This document shows positions 34,301 to 47,300 of a DNA stretch of 64,000 bases, in pieces (within the stretch, counting starts at the first letter, position 1; every line of letters begins with the position of its first letter). The translations under genes were made by a program, and so were the position numbers. Source of the stretch: Pagrus major (Eukaryota; Chordata; Actinopteri; Spariformes; Sparidae); the NCBI RefSeq assembly GCF_040436345.1, contig NC_133227.1:25356671-25420670 (forward strand). Reading direction: 5' to 3'. Under the pieces are notes generated by a model. That model saw only the letters and a program-made list of their open reading frames with translations. It ran no database searches and was not told the origin of the DNA.

Positions 34301-36881
34301 GTCTGTCATCAGTATCTTGCTGCTTGAAGCAGTGTCACTCTACTCCATTCAACTGGTGCCTCAAAGTACGAGACTGTCATATTTCCAAGCAAATAGTTTT
34401 AGGCTTCAATGGGAGTCTATATACAGAGGCAGAAAATGGTTAGGGCCAAACAAGAGCATTATGTGCTATTTAAATCTATGATGCTGCTTTAGTGCCACCT
34501 GTTGGCCAAATGGCACCAAATTTATTATGTTCACTCAGACATCTTACCTGCACGTCCACCAAATTTGGTTGCAGTAGCACAGTGTTAAGGAAGTATGACA
34601 TTTTTTGTAATGTATGTATTGTTTGTGTTTGTGAGATAAAGGCAGTTTTGAATTATAAGAGAAACCTGAATGTGTGAGGTGTCTCAATAGGAAAATACAG
34701 GCAGAGGGCAGGGCCTCTGCAGGTACAGACACCGCCACACACTTCTAGTGGGTCGTACTGTAAGTGATTATTGCCAGCCTGTACAATGTTTACATAAGAA
34801 TAAGAGGAAGACTGAAAGAGGAAGAAAACTTCAGTTTCTTTGGCAGAGGATAAAATGGCTGCAAGAAGTGAAGGCAGCAGAAATGTCTTCACAATCAGTA
34901 CAATTCATTTAATCTGCTGCAAAATGGATCATACAGTGACAGACTTTCTTCTTTTGTTCCTCGACAAACCATTTCTTTCTTTTCAGGTCTATCACATCTG
35001 TCTCTTGCTCTGGAGCTGCTGGGTAAATTTGCTGTCTCTGCCGGTACAACCCTGATGTATGCCTACACAGCAGAACTTTACCCAACGGTCCTCAGGAACA
35101 CAGCGACAGGGACATGTTGCACAGTTTCCAGAGTGGGATCCTGCATTACACCTTTTTTGTTAAAGCTGGGTGAGTCAACTGGTAATTGTAATGACTAATA
35201 TTTGTTTAACCAGGATTTATCCTAACAAAGGACTTAATTTTCCTTTCTCCTTGTACAGGTTTATACTTTAAGTACCTGCCTCAGATTATACTTGGGACTC
35301 TGGCTGCTGTGTCTGCCTTTGCTGCTTTTTTCCTGCCAGAGAGTTTCAGACAACCTCTACCTCAAACCATTCAACAGATGCATAAGACAAAAAGGTGAGT
35401 TCCTAAAGGAACACATACATCTTCATAAGCTCATTTAATGTCAATATTAGTGTATTTCATAAATTATAAATGATCTGTTTATGTTTTAAAGTCCCCATGT
35501 TTGGATCTGAAACGTAACAACTGTGACAACAATGGTGATTTAAACTCTTAACTTTTACGTGGATTTATAAATTGTTTTAAAGCATATCTACCATCAAAAA
35601 AGTCTATAATTAGTCAGTTGTCACAGACCACGCACAGCCAGTGTAGATTCATCTTCGGGGCTGTATTATACATAATAGGCCTGCGTGATTAGCCCAAATC
35701 ACAGCCCTGGTTCTTTCTCTGAAGAGATTATGGTTCTGTTTTTATGGTTTATGGTTTTATCTGACATCTGAACTCAAAGGTCAGTTGTAAACAACTAGTT
35801 ACCAGTTTGAAGCTCTAGCTGAACATATCTGTATGCATCAGCATATTTCTGACACTTTGTCACCTGCTCCCTTCTCTTTTTCTTTTCCTCTTCCATATAT
35901 GCAGTAGACACAGCAGATCACATTCCTCCAAAGACACAATGTTTGTTTACTGCTGTGACAATGGAAACGCTCTGAGTAGCTCTATATTGCCCCCTTGAGG
36001 ATTGACGTTTGGACCACGTTTCAGTCCTAAATTACTCCTGCGTCAAATGACTCTGCAGTAGTCATGGGTATTTATCGGCTCCAGCTTTGATCGGCTGTGA
36101 TGAAAACACACCGGTGAACACGCTAATTTACTCCCCTTTTCAGATGCAATGCCATGACGTGTGTTGAGGTTAAGGCTGCTTGTTAATACTTTTTCATCCA
36201 TCTCTGTTCAAGCAGCACTTGAACATCATTCAGTCGGTGCTGAGCTTGAAGGCAAGACTCTCCTTAGTGGCTTCCATTATCAACTCCAGAAAAAAACTGT
36301 GTCTAACTCAGAATTGTATTGATTAAGACTTTTTAAAACATGTTTTAACGTCTCTGGATATAGTCTGATGAGCTATGTGATCTGCTGCTTTCTACTGCTC
36401 ACTGCTGCGCATTCGTGATGACATACGTGACACACAAGAAAAAAAGGCAATAGCAATGTAAAAAAGTCAAATGCCTATTTTGAGCATGTTTACCCGCGTT
36501 TAAAAGACCTGCTTATATTCACTAATGTTGGTGTCACAGTGGTAATATACTGCTGTAAGTACAGGCCTAAGATTTTTTCCCCACATAGAAATACCAAAAC
36601 AACAACAACACAAAATGTCACAGATTATTTATTTTAATATTAAACACCAAAAACAATCAATATCATCACTCTGTGAGGATGTGACAATGGTGGCATCAGT
36701 CTTTGCAGTGAACTTTCCATGATGATATTAATGAATTTTGGTAGCAGTGAAAAAATATTCAAGTGCTAAAATTGTATTTTGTTTGTTTGTGTGTTTTCTT
36801 TGTCCCAACAGCATAACGTGCCCATTCACCACTCGAGAGGAACATTCAAAACCCGTGATTGCTGTGGAAAGTCGGCTCTGA
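28398..36881 (+). CDS. SLC22 organic cation/carnitine transporter-like, copy A
   Basis: A 12-helix major facilitator of the OCTN (SLC22A4/A5) type, expected in the plasma membrane; substrate not certain. Exons: 28398-28604, 29099-29281, 31110-31213, 31470-31624, 31783-31954, 32069-32201, 32436-32536, 34151-34365, 34987-35169, 35260-35394 (first base may be 35259), 36812-36881. In frame, 552 aa (human OCTN2: 557). [15 protein letters not shown] start; extracellular loop after helix 1 with sequons at Asn56 and Asn63; MFS signature [28 protein letters not shown]. Oddities: an extra intron (28605-29098) inside the exon that B and C keep whole; Phe131 where B, C and human OCTN2 have Trp; Cys468 at the human Ser467 position; C-terminal ESRL fits a class I PDZ ligand. 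Poly(A) signal AATAAA at 36916. It may be slc22a4/5-like; I do not assign a symbol. Confidence 0.9.
28605..29098 (+). other. Extra intron in SLC22 copy A
   Basis: A 494-nt intron splitting the ancestral OCTN first exon. The donor is ACAGAG, gtaatt and the acceptor is ACTGTGAG, GTGGTG. Removing it aligns A with C with no gain or loss of residues ([14 protein letters not shown] against [14 protein letters not shown]). Both boundaries carry GAGGT, a short direct repeat. Stop codons occur in it in frame, so it must be removed for A to be functional. The polypyrimidine tract is weak. Confidence 0.75.
30716..30968. mobile_element. MITE with ACTAGGGATG ends
   Basis: Terminal inverted repeats ACTAGGGATGCACGA and its near complement at 30954-30968 bound 253 bp rich in atcgg/ttatc words. 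Related to the longer element at 43788. Lies in SLC22 copy A between exons 29099-29281 and 31110-31213. Confidence 0.7.
32964..33283. mobile_element. MITE with TTAAAGGTGCAATATGTAAG end
   Basis: Starts TTAAAGGTGCAATATGTAAG and ends near acctttttaaa, about 320 bp. The interior shares gatatgctgccccct and caaccagctagccc-type words with the copy at 50702-50960. Non-coding. Lies in the long copy A intron between exons 32436-32536 and 34151-34365. Confidence 0.75.
33699..33905 (+). mobile_element. Teleost retroposon-like repeat
   Basis: Starts caagtcaagtcgattttatt, then catatagcccaatatcacaa, and ends in a gaacctcaggaagag block. This is a very common teleost interspersed repeat, likely the 3' part of a non-LTR retroposon. 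No ORF. Same copy A intron as the MITE at 32964. Confidence 0.65.
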
Positions 36882-36915
36882 TTGTCTAAAACTTCACTTG
36901 CATGAATGAATTTGT

Positions 36916-36921
36916 AATAAA
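36916..36921 (+). terminator. SLC22 copy A poly(A) signal
   Basis: AATAAA 35 bases after the TGA stop of copy A. This gives a very short 3' UTR. Confidence 0.6.
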
Positions 36922-38320
36922 TACTGTTTTTGAGTACCATTCCTACTGTTAACTGTTGTTATATGCTCCCCCTCTGCTGGCCAGGATGTGTCGCTATGGC
37001 TGATGCTTGGCCTCCTGATTTTCCAGGTGATGGTGGTTTGGCTGATTAAGGATGGCCAATAAGAAAGGGAGGGCACTAGGCTCTTGTCTCTCGCTCTCAC
37101 TCCTTTCAACCTGATGCGGACCAGTCAGTCAGTCAGTCAGTCTGGAGGCTGGCTGTGGTATTAAGTTTTGTTTTATGTTTATCTGATGGGTGCGGTAGTC
37201 TAGTTTTCGTGGCTTTGTTTCTATTAGGTTTAATTAGGGTAGAGGGTTAGCCCCCAGCTCTGATGGCACTGGTGGGTTAGTTTGGGTGGCTGCTCTTCTT
37301 TTGTTTATTTTGGCCGGCCCATCAGTTTATTTGTTTGTTTGATTGTTTAGGCTTTTTTTTCCCCCTGTTTGTTTGCTGTTTAATTAATAAATTTACCCTC
37401 CTTTAAACTACAACTTGTTGTTTTGTCTTGTGTTAGACCTCAGTTGGGGTCGTAACAACCGTCAATCAGTCAATCGGTGCAATTATATTTAATGACATTA
37501 CATGACCTTTTTGTCAGAAGTGAATTCAAAGAAAATAAAGCTTGCCGAGTACTTACATACTCCTACTTGTGCCTGGACTCTGTGCATGCTATCTTAAATC
37601 ACAAAGGTCTATACGAAATATTCACAAATTAAGTGTGAAATGTGAAGCTATGGGTGCATTTGTGCCATAAAACCCTACATGTGGCCACTGGTTCTGATTA
37701 AATTGGTATCAAAATATTACAAACTTTGTACAGTGGGGTAAAAAACACTGAGACCACTAGTCAAGATACTTCAATCTTTCTTTTTTTTCCCGAATGTTAT
37801 GTTATTTTTCAGTAGATATGATAATATCGGCGTTAAAATGTGAGTGAAAAGTTGAATCTTTAAAAAAATAAAATCCAAGAATTTCTGAATATCTTCGTGT
37901 TTGTTTGTTTTTCCCCCTTTTGCATGCACATAACTCTACAAGTTTGCACAAAACCTGGTGACTCATGTTATCCCAGCATGATTTGACAGTGTTCCAAAGA
38001 GCTTTCTGTCAAACCATGCTGGGATAACAGGATTCATCAGTTGTTTTCTTTTTTGGTAAACTTGTAGAGTTCATGCCAGCTCAAGTGCATGATGTCTGTC
38101 ACTAAACATAAAATTGTTACATGCTGCAATTCACAGTATTTTGACTTTCACTTCATCTTTGACAGGCTATTTTAAAGCATAATTATATTATTTGAATAAC
38201 TGTGATGTTCCTTCGTCCTGTTGAAGTCGCATCATTTCACACACACAGTGCCAACATGGACAGAGGCAAGATTTTTGTCCAGTTATTCGCCTCAAGGCCG
38301 ATGTCAGTGCTGCTCCTTGT
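36922..38320. other. Convergent gap between SLC22 copies A and B
   Basis: Holds a (CAGT)n run at 37121-37141, an unidentified AT-rich stretch to about 37440, and the hairpin at 37932-38071. The 3' UTR of the minus-strand copy B must lie at the right-hand end. No gene recognised. Confidence 0.5.
37932..38071. repeat. Near-perfect inverted repeat (hairpin)
   Basis: Outer arms AACTCTACAAGTTT (37932-37945) and its exact complement (38058-38071) frame inner 24-base arms at 37966-37989 and 38006-38029. The inner arms pair with a single A-C mismatch around a 16-base loop. Between outer and inner arms pairing is loose. It could be a small palindromic MITE or a source of a small RNA; I recognise neither. 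Confidence 0.75.
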
Positions 38321-41300
38321 TCAGGGGACAACTGGAGACTTCCTTTCAGCTTTGTTTTCCTTTTCCTCTGTGTGCGTGAGTGTGTAAGGTGTCTTCTGAC
38401 AACATCTAGAGAAAAAAAACACAGTGACAGTTTCCACCATGATTAACAGTACATAGAACAACGCTGTCAGTGCCCATTTTTACACTAAATGTAGGTGACT
38501 TGGCAGGCACTTAAAGCGTCACCAGCTGGGCCCAAAAGAGGAGGAGGTAGAGCATCTTTTAAAAATCGGTGACACCAAGTTTAAACTTCTGTAAAAATTA
38601 CAAGTAATATGTCTAAAACATCTATTGAGAGCAATAGATGAGTTGCACCATACTCTACATGCTTAGTTAAATATTCATATTCAAGACTCAAAGCACTTCT
38701 TAATCTATTTAAAGAAACAGATTAAGACGTTTGAGAAACAAGTGTCGCTTCCTGGTGTTAAATTACATGAGATGATCAATACCACTCTTATATCTGTACA
38801 TTAAATATGAAGCTACAGTCTGCAACAATTTAGATTAGCTTAGCTTAGCGCAAAGACAGGAATCAGCTAGCCTGGCTCTGTTGAAAGGCAGCAATGTATG
38901 TATTTAATGTTAAGGCCTGCATGCAGATACAAAGCAAGTAAGATGAGGGCATGTAAAAGTGATTTTGGATCTGCCAGTAGTTACTCATTGAGCGGTTATA
39001 ACCTCATGTTTTTATGGTCAGTTGAGCTTTACGATCAAAAGACAAATGCTTTGTGAGCACAAAGTAAAGTTAATCACATCTGGCCCTTGAACAAACAAAT
39101 TAATGATGTATTATGAGAGAAAAACAAAAAGTCCATGCACTTGTTTTGTCCTACATTACATTTACACAGGGATGCACAATCAGACATCGCCATGTTGGTG
39201 TTGTTCCTGGACCATCATGGCAACTGACCAATCACGTTGTTGTAATGTCATAGCCTTGTGACTCAGAGAAAAAGACTGGAAAAATATGCAGAGGTGGGAA
39301 GTAACAAAGAACAAATACCTTGTTACTGTATATAAGTAGATTTTCAGGTATTTGTACTTTACTTGAGTATTTATTTTGACTTGACTTTTGACTTTCCCTC
39401 CCTACATTTTAACACAAATATCTGAACTTTGTCCTCCTTACATTTTCAAAACAGGCTCGTTACTTTTGTTTGAATGTACTTGAGGGGAATTATTGTTTTT
39501 TTTTTTTATTCTGCCTCATTGCATGGCGCCTTCCCAACATCACAGGACAGAGTCCATCAGTGCATCTCTCGCAAAGGCGTGCGTAGCGATACGAAGCGAC
39601 TTAAAAGACGTAAGAGGACGGAAACAGACAGAGAGGGAGACTGGAATGGGGAGAAAAGGTGTGTTAGTGTCTTGTATCTGCAGAGAACCTGCATTTCCTC
39701 TGCCTGGATTTTCATATTTTCTCACTTTGTTACCGTGCTCAGGACGCTTCACCAACCCATTCATTCACCATTTGACGTGGGAATGAAACTCAACAATCAA
39801 CTATATTTGTGGTGTGTTTACAAAGAGATCAGACAAATCCTACTGGTTCTACCTTTAAGTTTATTAGTCATCGAATTATCATGATATGACGTGAGGTTCA
39901 GTTAGCTTTGCACAGAAATCGCTGGTAGAAATGTCCTTTAGAAGGATACTATTTACTTTTATACTCTGAGTACATTTCAGAGCCTGTACTTTATTACTTT
40001 TACCCAAGTAAAGAAGTTGAATAAATACTTCTACTTTTACCAGAGTCCTTTACACAAGTATCTGTACTTCTACTTGAGTGAAGAATGTGTGTACTTTTGC
40101 CACCTCTGAAAATATGGCCACGAGATGAGTTATACTTTCAAATACGCGTTTAATGTTGTGAAAGGGTTTATTTTTTTACCCACACCATCTTTTCCTAAAC
40201 CTCATGGAGTGTTTTTGCTGCCTGAACCTGTGTTTAGTGTTTTCATTCTCAAACCGAACCAAACTGCAACAAACATTGGAAAAAAAACGGAAAACAATAA
40301 GTTATTTAACCGTAAAAAAGATACATGAGCAGTATAACAATGTCATATCATAACAGCGTGATTGGGCTGTTACAGTAATGGTTCTGGCATGATGTTATCT
40401 AGGAACAACACCCACACAGACAAGACATAAAACTGTCTTGTCTACATGTAATACCGACTCAATTCAAATTCAAAGTCGATAAATGAAACACTCAAATGTA
40501 GATGACCTTACTGACACTACGCTAAAACGGAGAACTGTACAAAAATAGAAAAAAAAACCTAATGACCAATCCAAATCTACAGTAACGTTGTTTAGCGTCT
40601 GGATACTTGGTGTACTCTTACCCGGGGAAGTGTTGCATGTGAGTGATGGTGTCAGGCAGGGGCATTCCATAGCTCTCAGGCAGCAGGAGACTCAGCAACC
40701 CCGACAGAGCTGTGAGGCTTCCCATGAGGATGTAAGGCAGTGAAATGGAATAGCTTCCTGTGGCAACACATCAAAGGAAGAGACATTGAAAAACATCCCC
40801 TGCTACAACGGTACCGCAGCGAAGCTAAACACAAAAGTTGGAAAGACTTGAAGGAGTTTGATGTGGCTGCATCAGTAGTTTAAATCCAATCCATTTAAAA
40901 GCAGCGTCTAAATTTTAACTGAAAGCTTCTGGATTTTCTGCAGGCTGGTCCGTCTGATCTGAGTGCTAATTAAGTCTGCTTTTTTGTTCTTGCTCTAGCG
41001 AGTTTTGTTCTTGTTTTGTTTCTGTGGAGGCACCAGCTTGTTGTTTGCCTCTTTCAGTGTAACAGTGTTAGTGCAAGTCAGGAATCAGGAGGGAAACAGC
41101 TTTTCTGAAAGGGTAACTCCACCAATTTTGATCTAAATTGTATCTAAGCTCAGTGGTTAAGTGGCATTTCTAAGAGCTGTATCGTAGGCAACTGGATGTG
41201 TTTCAGTTTCTTGAAGACGTTTCACCTCTCATCCAAGAGGCTTCTTTAGTTCTAACTAACCGGAGGGGAGTTGCAGGCTTTTAAACTCTGTGTGGGAGTG

Positions 41301-44300
41301 TCCTTACAGAGTTGTTAGGGCCACTTGTGGGTTGTTGATCCAACCGGATCATTGCTGTGGTTGTTGAAGGCTGGCTGAAGATAATATTTTATTAATCTGT
41401 CAGCGGGGAAATTCACGTGTTACAACAGTTTAAGATTTATAGGCAGAGGGAAAAGAACAAACAGTGACTGAGTTATTGATAAAAATGTAAAACAGAACAA
41501 GCAGGACAACAATAGAATAACATAAAGACAAGTAAAAAAGTAATAATAATAATAATAATAAAGATAATAATAATAATAATAAGACTATATACACTATATA
41601 CTACTATATACACTATTTGCCTTGTACTTACAGATAATACCAAGGTAGGTAATTGCACATAATAACTGCATCCATTGATGTAATACACACATGGCGTGTA
41701 GTAGTGAACTTTAAAAAAGATATATAAAAATAAATAAAAATTGAGGATACAAGCATGAATGTACTATTCATAAATATGAATATATGGGATATACTATATA
41801 TATATATATTGAAAAGGAAGAAGCATACGTGGAATTTCAAAATGTCCATAATGACCGACAGTGTTATCAAAGTGCAGACCAGTGGACTGTCTTTTCAAAA
41901 CCCGATGCCTACATTACCCACAATGCAACTTAGCCACTGGGTGACATCACTGGAGGCAATTTATCAGATCACATGCAGCCTCCTCTTCTATTTGTAAAAT
42001 TGGAGGAGTTACCCTCTAACAGTGTGTCCTAATCATTCCATTCTTTCAACACCACGCATGAGAAAATTAAAGTAGTGATGTATCACATGTTTTTCCTTTT
42101 TCGGCCAAAATTGTCCCAGAGGAAATAAACTTGGAATCAAAAGTCTCTTTTGTGCAATTCTCTTTGAGCTTCCACCGCATCTCAAGACCTGTAAGATCTG
42201 CCAGTTAGATTCATGGGGAGAACTGATCAAACAACATGTCAACAACTTGTCATCGTGTTGTTCTCTGTATTTTGCTGTTGCTCTGATGTTTGAGTTCGAC
42301 ATAATTTATGATAATAAAAAACCCGCTTTTCTCCAGCTGTGTGTTTGATGGGTATTTATTTCTGCTTTGGACAATAACCACCCTTAAACTACCAGACTAC
42401 TTAAAGGTGCAATAAGTAATTTTAAAATTCATTTTAAACAAGGGTGTAAATAATGTCTTTTCAAATCAATTTGGTATCTTAGGCTTCCGGAGAATTGGCC
42501 TACGACGGGTGGACGTATGTTACGTTTTAAAACAGGTCCCCATCTTCTTCAGTTGTTTGGGAGAATGCTGCAAGGCTGTTTTGCTTTGAGGCTCCAGAAA
42601 TGTTTTGTGGGCTACAAAACGGGTTAATAAAGATTATCCTGTACAGAGACCAGCATAAAAAGCCAAACAATAAGTGTGCTTTATAAATTGCTGTGTCGAA
42701 ATAAATAAACCTCACATTCAACTGCCAAGCCACAAGCCATAAAAGCCAAGTACTTTCGTGACTGTACTGCAACACTCATGAAACTGTTTGTATTTAAGAG
42801 AAAACTGGTGAAAGCCATAAATTCTCTTGAATGAATTGTTTGTGCAACTGAAGAACAAATCTGTATTTCAGTGAGTGGTTTTTGCATGAGGCCCATTGAG
42901 GTTGAGGGGCCAGGAAAAATAAAAAGGAGAACAAGACAAAGAACAGTATAGTAAGTAAAGTAGTTAATGTGGGTTGATCAGTTAGGTAAGAACACACATT
43001 TGAATTGCTCTTTCATGCTTTGTGCAAACTGAAGCAGAAGAAAGAGCTGGACATAAATTCTGTCAAGCTTACATTTATCCCATAGTGTTCAACAGGCTGA
43101 AAATAGTGTACTTGAGGCAGAGGTAAGCTCATCCTTACTTAGGTAAATGAAGTATGGGGCAGTGATGCTGCCTATCCTGGAGGCCATGGAGCAGGCGCCC
43201 ACAGCCGTATTCCTCAGTACAGTCGGGTAGACTTCTGCTGTGTATGCGTACGCGAGAGCAAATGCTGTCGTCACGGCAAACTTCCCCATCATCTCGAGTG
43301 ATATGGCTACATAGATCAGGTCTATAGGGAAGACAGCATTGCATTGTTTTGGGTTATATGCGCTGACCATTCAAATACATTCAGCTTGAACTGAAATGAG
43401 AAATGTCTGAAAAGTTGGTCATACTTGTTGGTACGAGCTGTATGAAGAGTAGGAACAATCCTCCCATGAAGAGGGTTGAGAAAAGACTCAGTCGTCTGGA
43501 ACACCAGCGAAACATAACCCACGACAAAAAGTAGGCTGGAATCTCCACCACCGCCGACAGGAAACAGTTGAAGTACGCGTCGCCGTGAAGGTTCGCCGTG
43601 TTCAGGGAAAGAGCGAAGTAGGCGATGGTCAAGGTGTTCCTGTGGAGACAATTGTTGAGCATAAATCAAAACTAAAAACATGTTTGATAACCTCTAAATA
43701 TTTCTGTATTATGATGTGGTTGAAGATTATTTGCAGCCTGCACGATTCAAGTAACATTATAACAAAGTAATTGTTTTAGCCATTTATTAGGGATGCATGA
43801 TTTACGGCAGATAATGAAATTATAGCCGATAAATAGTTTAGTTTACTTAACAAGTGCAGCCTTTACAGACTGTATATGGCGGTATGCACCTTTAAGGTTG
43901 GTTGGCCAGCCACCAATAAACACAGAGAAGAAGAAGAACAACAACAATGCTGTTGTTGTGTTCATGACAAAGAGCTGCTGCACACATGTCGTCACTGGAA
44001 TGAGCGTCGTTTTTCAAGTTCAGAGGAAGACAACACAATTGTAACTGGCAATACGTGTGCCGCAAGTGTTCAGAGAGACACAATAACAATAACACAATAA
44101 ATCTTATTAGAGCTATGAATAATAAATGAGCCATCTTTGCCTCCTACATCTTCGCCTTTTTACCCTCAGGGGTGCTAAACTACAATAAACTACAGGTTAT
44201 GAACATATTTTTAAAATACAAAAATGTGAAATTATTATCGGCTATCAGTATCAGCTAAATTTTTTTTTTTTACCATTCATAAAAAGTTTTATGTGTTCAC

Positions 44301-47300
44301 GTCTGTATTGCGATAATTATATCAGTGAAGTCCGGTGAAGTCCGCGCCTCAATCTTACTCTCTGGAAGTCTGTAGAAAGTCCTCTTGTGGGCCCTTGTGG
44401 ACTGGATGAGTTGTGGGTTTGGACAACCCCTCAGCACTCACGGACTTCCTGCAAATGTGCCCACAAATTCTGCGAGTCTGCAAGACCAGTGAAGTCCCAA
44501 TATTCGGATGCAGCCTTTAGTCTCTGAGTTCCCGTCCCTCTGTGCCAGTTTGCCTTGATGTCTTGTGTGTGTCTTTGTGTTTTGTGCGTTTAGTCATCTG
44601 ACCATTGGCTGCCTTTTCTGCCTGCTGATTCTGATTCCTCTGCCTGATCTGATTGACAACATGTGTGCCGCCTTCTCCATAATAAACGGACTGTGTTTTA
44701 ACTGTAAATGCAATTAGCAGAGAGGTTTATACAGCATTTAACTGAGCTATCGTGAGGGATGAGTTGAACTGTTAAAAGTTGGTAAGTCCTTCAACTGTTG
44801 AAAAAAAAAAAACTACATACAACTTCACGTTTATCCATCTGCTCTGATCGACTAACAACTTTTTTCTTTAAAAAAAAAATCGAACTGTTTCCGGACTCTC
44901 AGAGGTGAGCACAGGGACAGTAGAGACATACTGTGCAGTTACATAAAACAGATTTTGGCCTCAGTTGCAGCTCTTCACAGCACCTGACAGGTCATTAAGT
45001 GTTGTTAGTGAAATGGAGCTGACGCGGTCGAAGGTGACGCATGAACAGGCTGAAACTGTGCGTGCATGTATGTGTGTTTGTAACAGCGTGTGTACAGTAC
45101 ATGACGGGGTCACTGTACTGAATGTGGAGGTCAGGCAGGGACAGCAGGGACTCACCAGACCAGCCACAGCGTGACAGAGATCCAGCGGATGTTTCGAGAG
45201 CGGAGCAGGTCACAGATGTTGTGGGCTCTCCTCCCCTCAGATTGAAGTTCTTTCTGTGGGGAGCGGAGCATGTGGAACAACAAACACTTAGTAAGCAAAG
45301 CCATCAGTCTGGAAATAATTTCATTAGAGAGAGGCTTGTGAATGCATGGACACTTGCTGAGTGAGCACATGCATGTGCACGTGTGCACACATACCGTACC
45401 AAAAACGGCAGGATGAGGACTGATGGAGGCAAAAGTTCAATGTCTAATGAAGAACTGAGGGAAAAATGCTGATAATAATTGAGAGATGAGCTAGATTGAT
45501 AAGCAGTGTCGGATGTAACTTCAATGACTTTAATTACTGATTACTTTTTTGTGGTAACAAGTAACCTGATGTGTTCCACTACTGTACGAATCTCACCATG
45601 TTTTCCTGTTCCTTTTGTTGCCACTAAAAACAAAACAAAACAAAAAATCCCTGATGCAGTCCTACCTTTCTGTCTCTCATAGCCAGAGCAGAGAGGGCGA
45701 CCTCTGGCTCATTAGTCACCATGTTGAAACATGGTGCACTGTAGGCTATATGAGCCAGCATTGTCTTGTTTTTCACAGAAGCAGCTGCTAAACTGGTATG
45801 TAAAATATGTCTGGTAACCTAACCTCAGTTTCTGGTTATAGTACATTTTGTATGAACTTGTTATAGGTTACATGAGGATTTTCAAAAAGTAACATAACCT
45901 AACCAGATAAGTGATGAAAAACTGTAGCACAGAAACTACTGTAGCGTTTAGGGTGATTTCAGGAAAAGTGTCACTGTTACATTGTTTGTCCACAAGAAAA
46001 AACTAGTGAGGTAACACATTCTTTCAAAAACAAGTCAAAATTACAACCGTACTATTATTGGATTTTTAACTCACAAATATTGTTGTCGTTATCAGTACCT
46101 TCACCCTGTTCACATTTAGTTTTTTCTCTGTGCAGCTGCTGTTGGCAGCGCTACCACTTTATATTTGTAAGATTTCCCAAACAAAATGGAAAAGTTTCAA
46201 GATGTAGCAATACAAAAAGACTGCCAAAAAGAAGAATTCAAATCTTCGCCATGTGCCAAAAATGACCGGCAACAACAACACCATCTCCTCAAGTCTACTG
46301 CCAGATTTCAGGACTGAGCAAGAAGAGGCAAAAGAAAGATTAGTGGTGCAAAGTAGTGGTTACACATGCAGCAATATGGCAACACCGAGGAGATGCATGC
46401 ATAAACACAGAGCTGGACTGCTGAGTGAATTGTATAGATGAATGAGGCAATCGATTTGTGTGTACCGCCAGATAGTAGTAATTAAGTAAAGGCTTGAAGG
46501 CTCTGTCTGGTTCACGAGGCATCATTGTCTATTGTAATGTTACATAGAAAGTAAAGGTGAACGAAGAAAATTGTTCACCTCTTAGAACAGATCGCATGAA
46601 AATGTACAGCTATTGTAGGGAAACGCCATCACACTTATGGCAACTTGTCTAATTCTGCTGCTTCCCTGGATTTGTGTATAACATGAATTGCTGAAACTGA
46701 TTTAACAAACCAACACTTTCTGGCCCAAGCAGAGAGTCCAGGAGGAACATGCAGGATAATGTGCATCTGCAATGAGTAAAGTCATGGATGCGGCAGTTTA
46801 GTTTCTGAAGGAAAGTTCATGGGTCAAAGAAGGTCAAATCTTGGCACAGTCTCAGTCAGCTGTCATCCAGATTAGTGCACACCCCTGTGCAGAAAAGTAA
46901 ATGATTACATCAAACTGAGCAGTGAACCATGAGAGGGTCACTCCTCGTTGTCTCTCCCTATCTGGGATGGAAAGATGCTGATCTAAAGAAAACCCTAATC
47001 AGCAGGAAAACAGGTATGACCTGTTTTTTGAAAGGTACAACATGTAAGAAATGACCACCAAATTCACACTCCAAACAAATAGAGGGAAGCATATCAACGG
47101 AGTAACCTACCCAACCCTAGTTTATACCTATACGTGTATATACCACTATACTGTATACTTACATCTGGTTACCACAAGTCATTAAATTGCCCAGTGCATT
47201 GGTGTTTATGCACTTACAGTACAGAAGTTTTATGGTGAGATCTCACCTTCAAAGAACCAAAGATGACCGGTGGGGACTCAATATTGTTCCTCTTGGCAGC

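Noticed and set aside
39474-39884. 136-aa open frame
   Set aside because: Inside a non-autonomous DNA element with CAGAGGTGG ends; no transposase or other motif.
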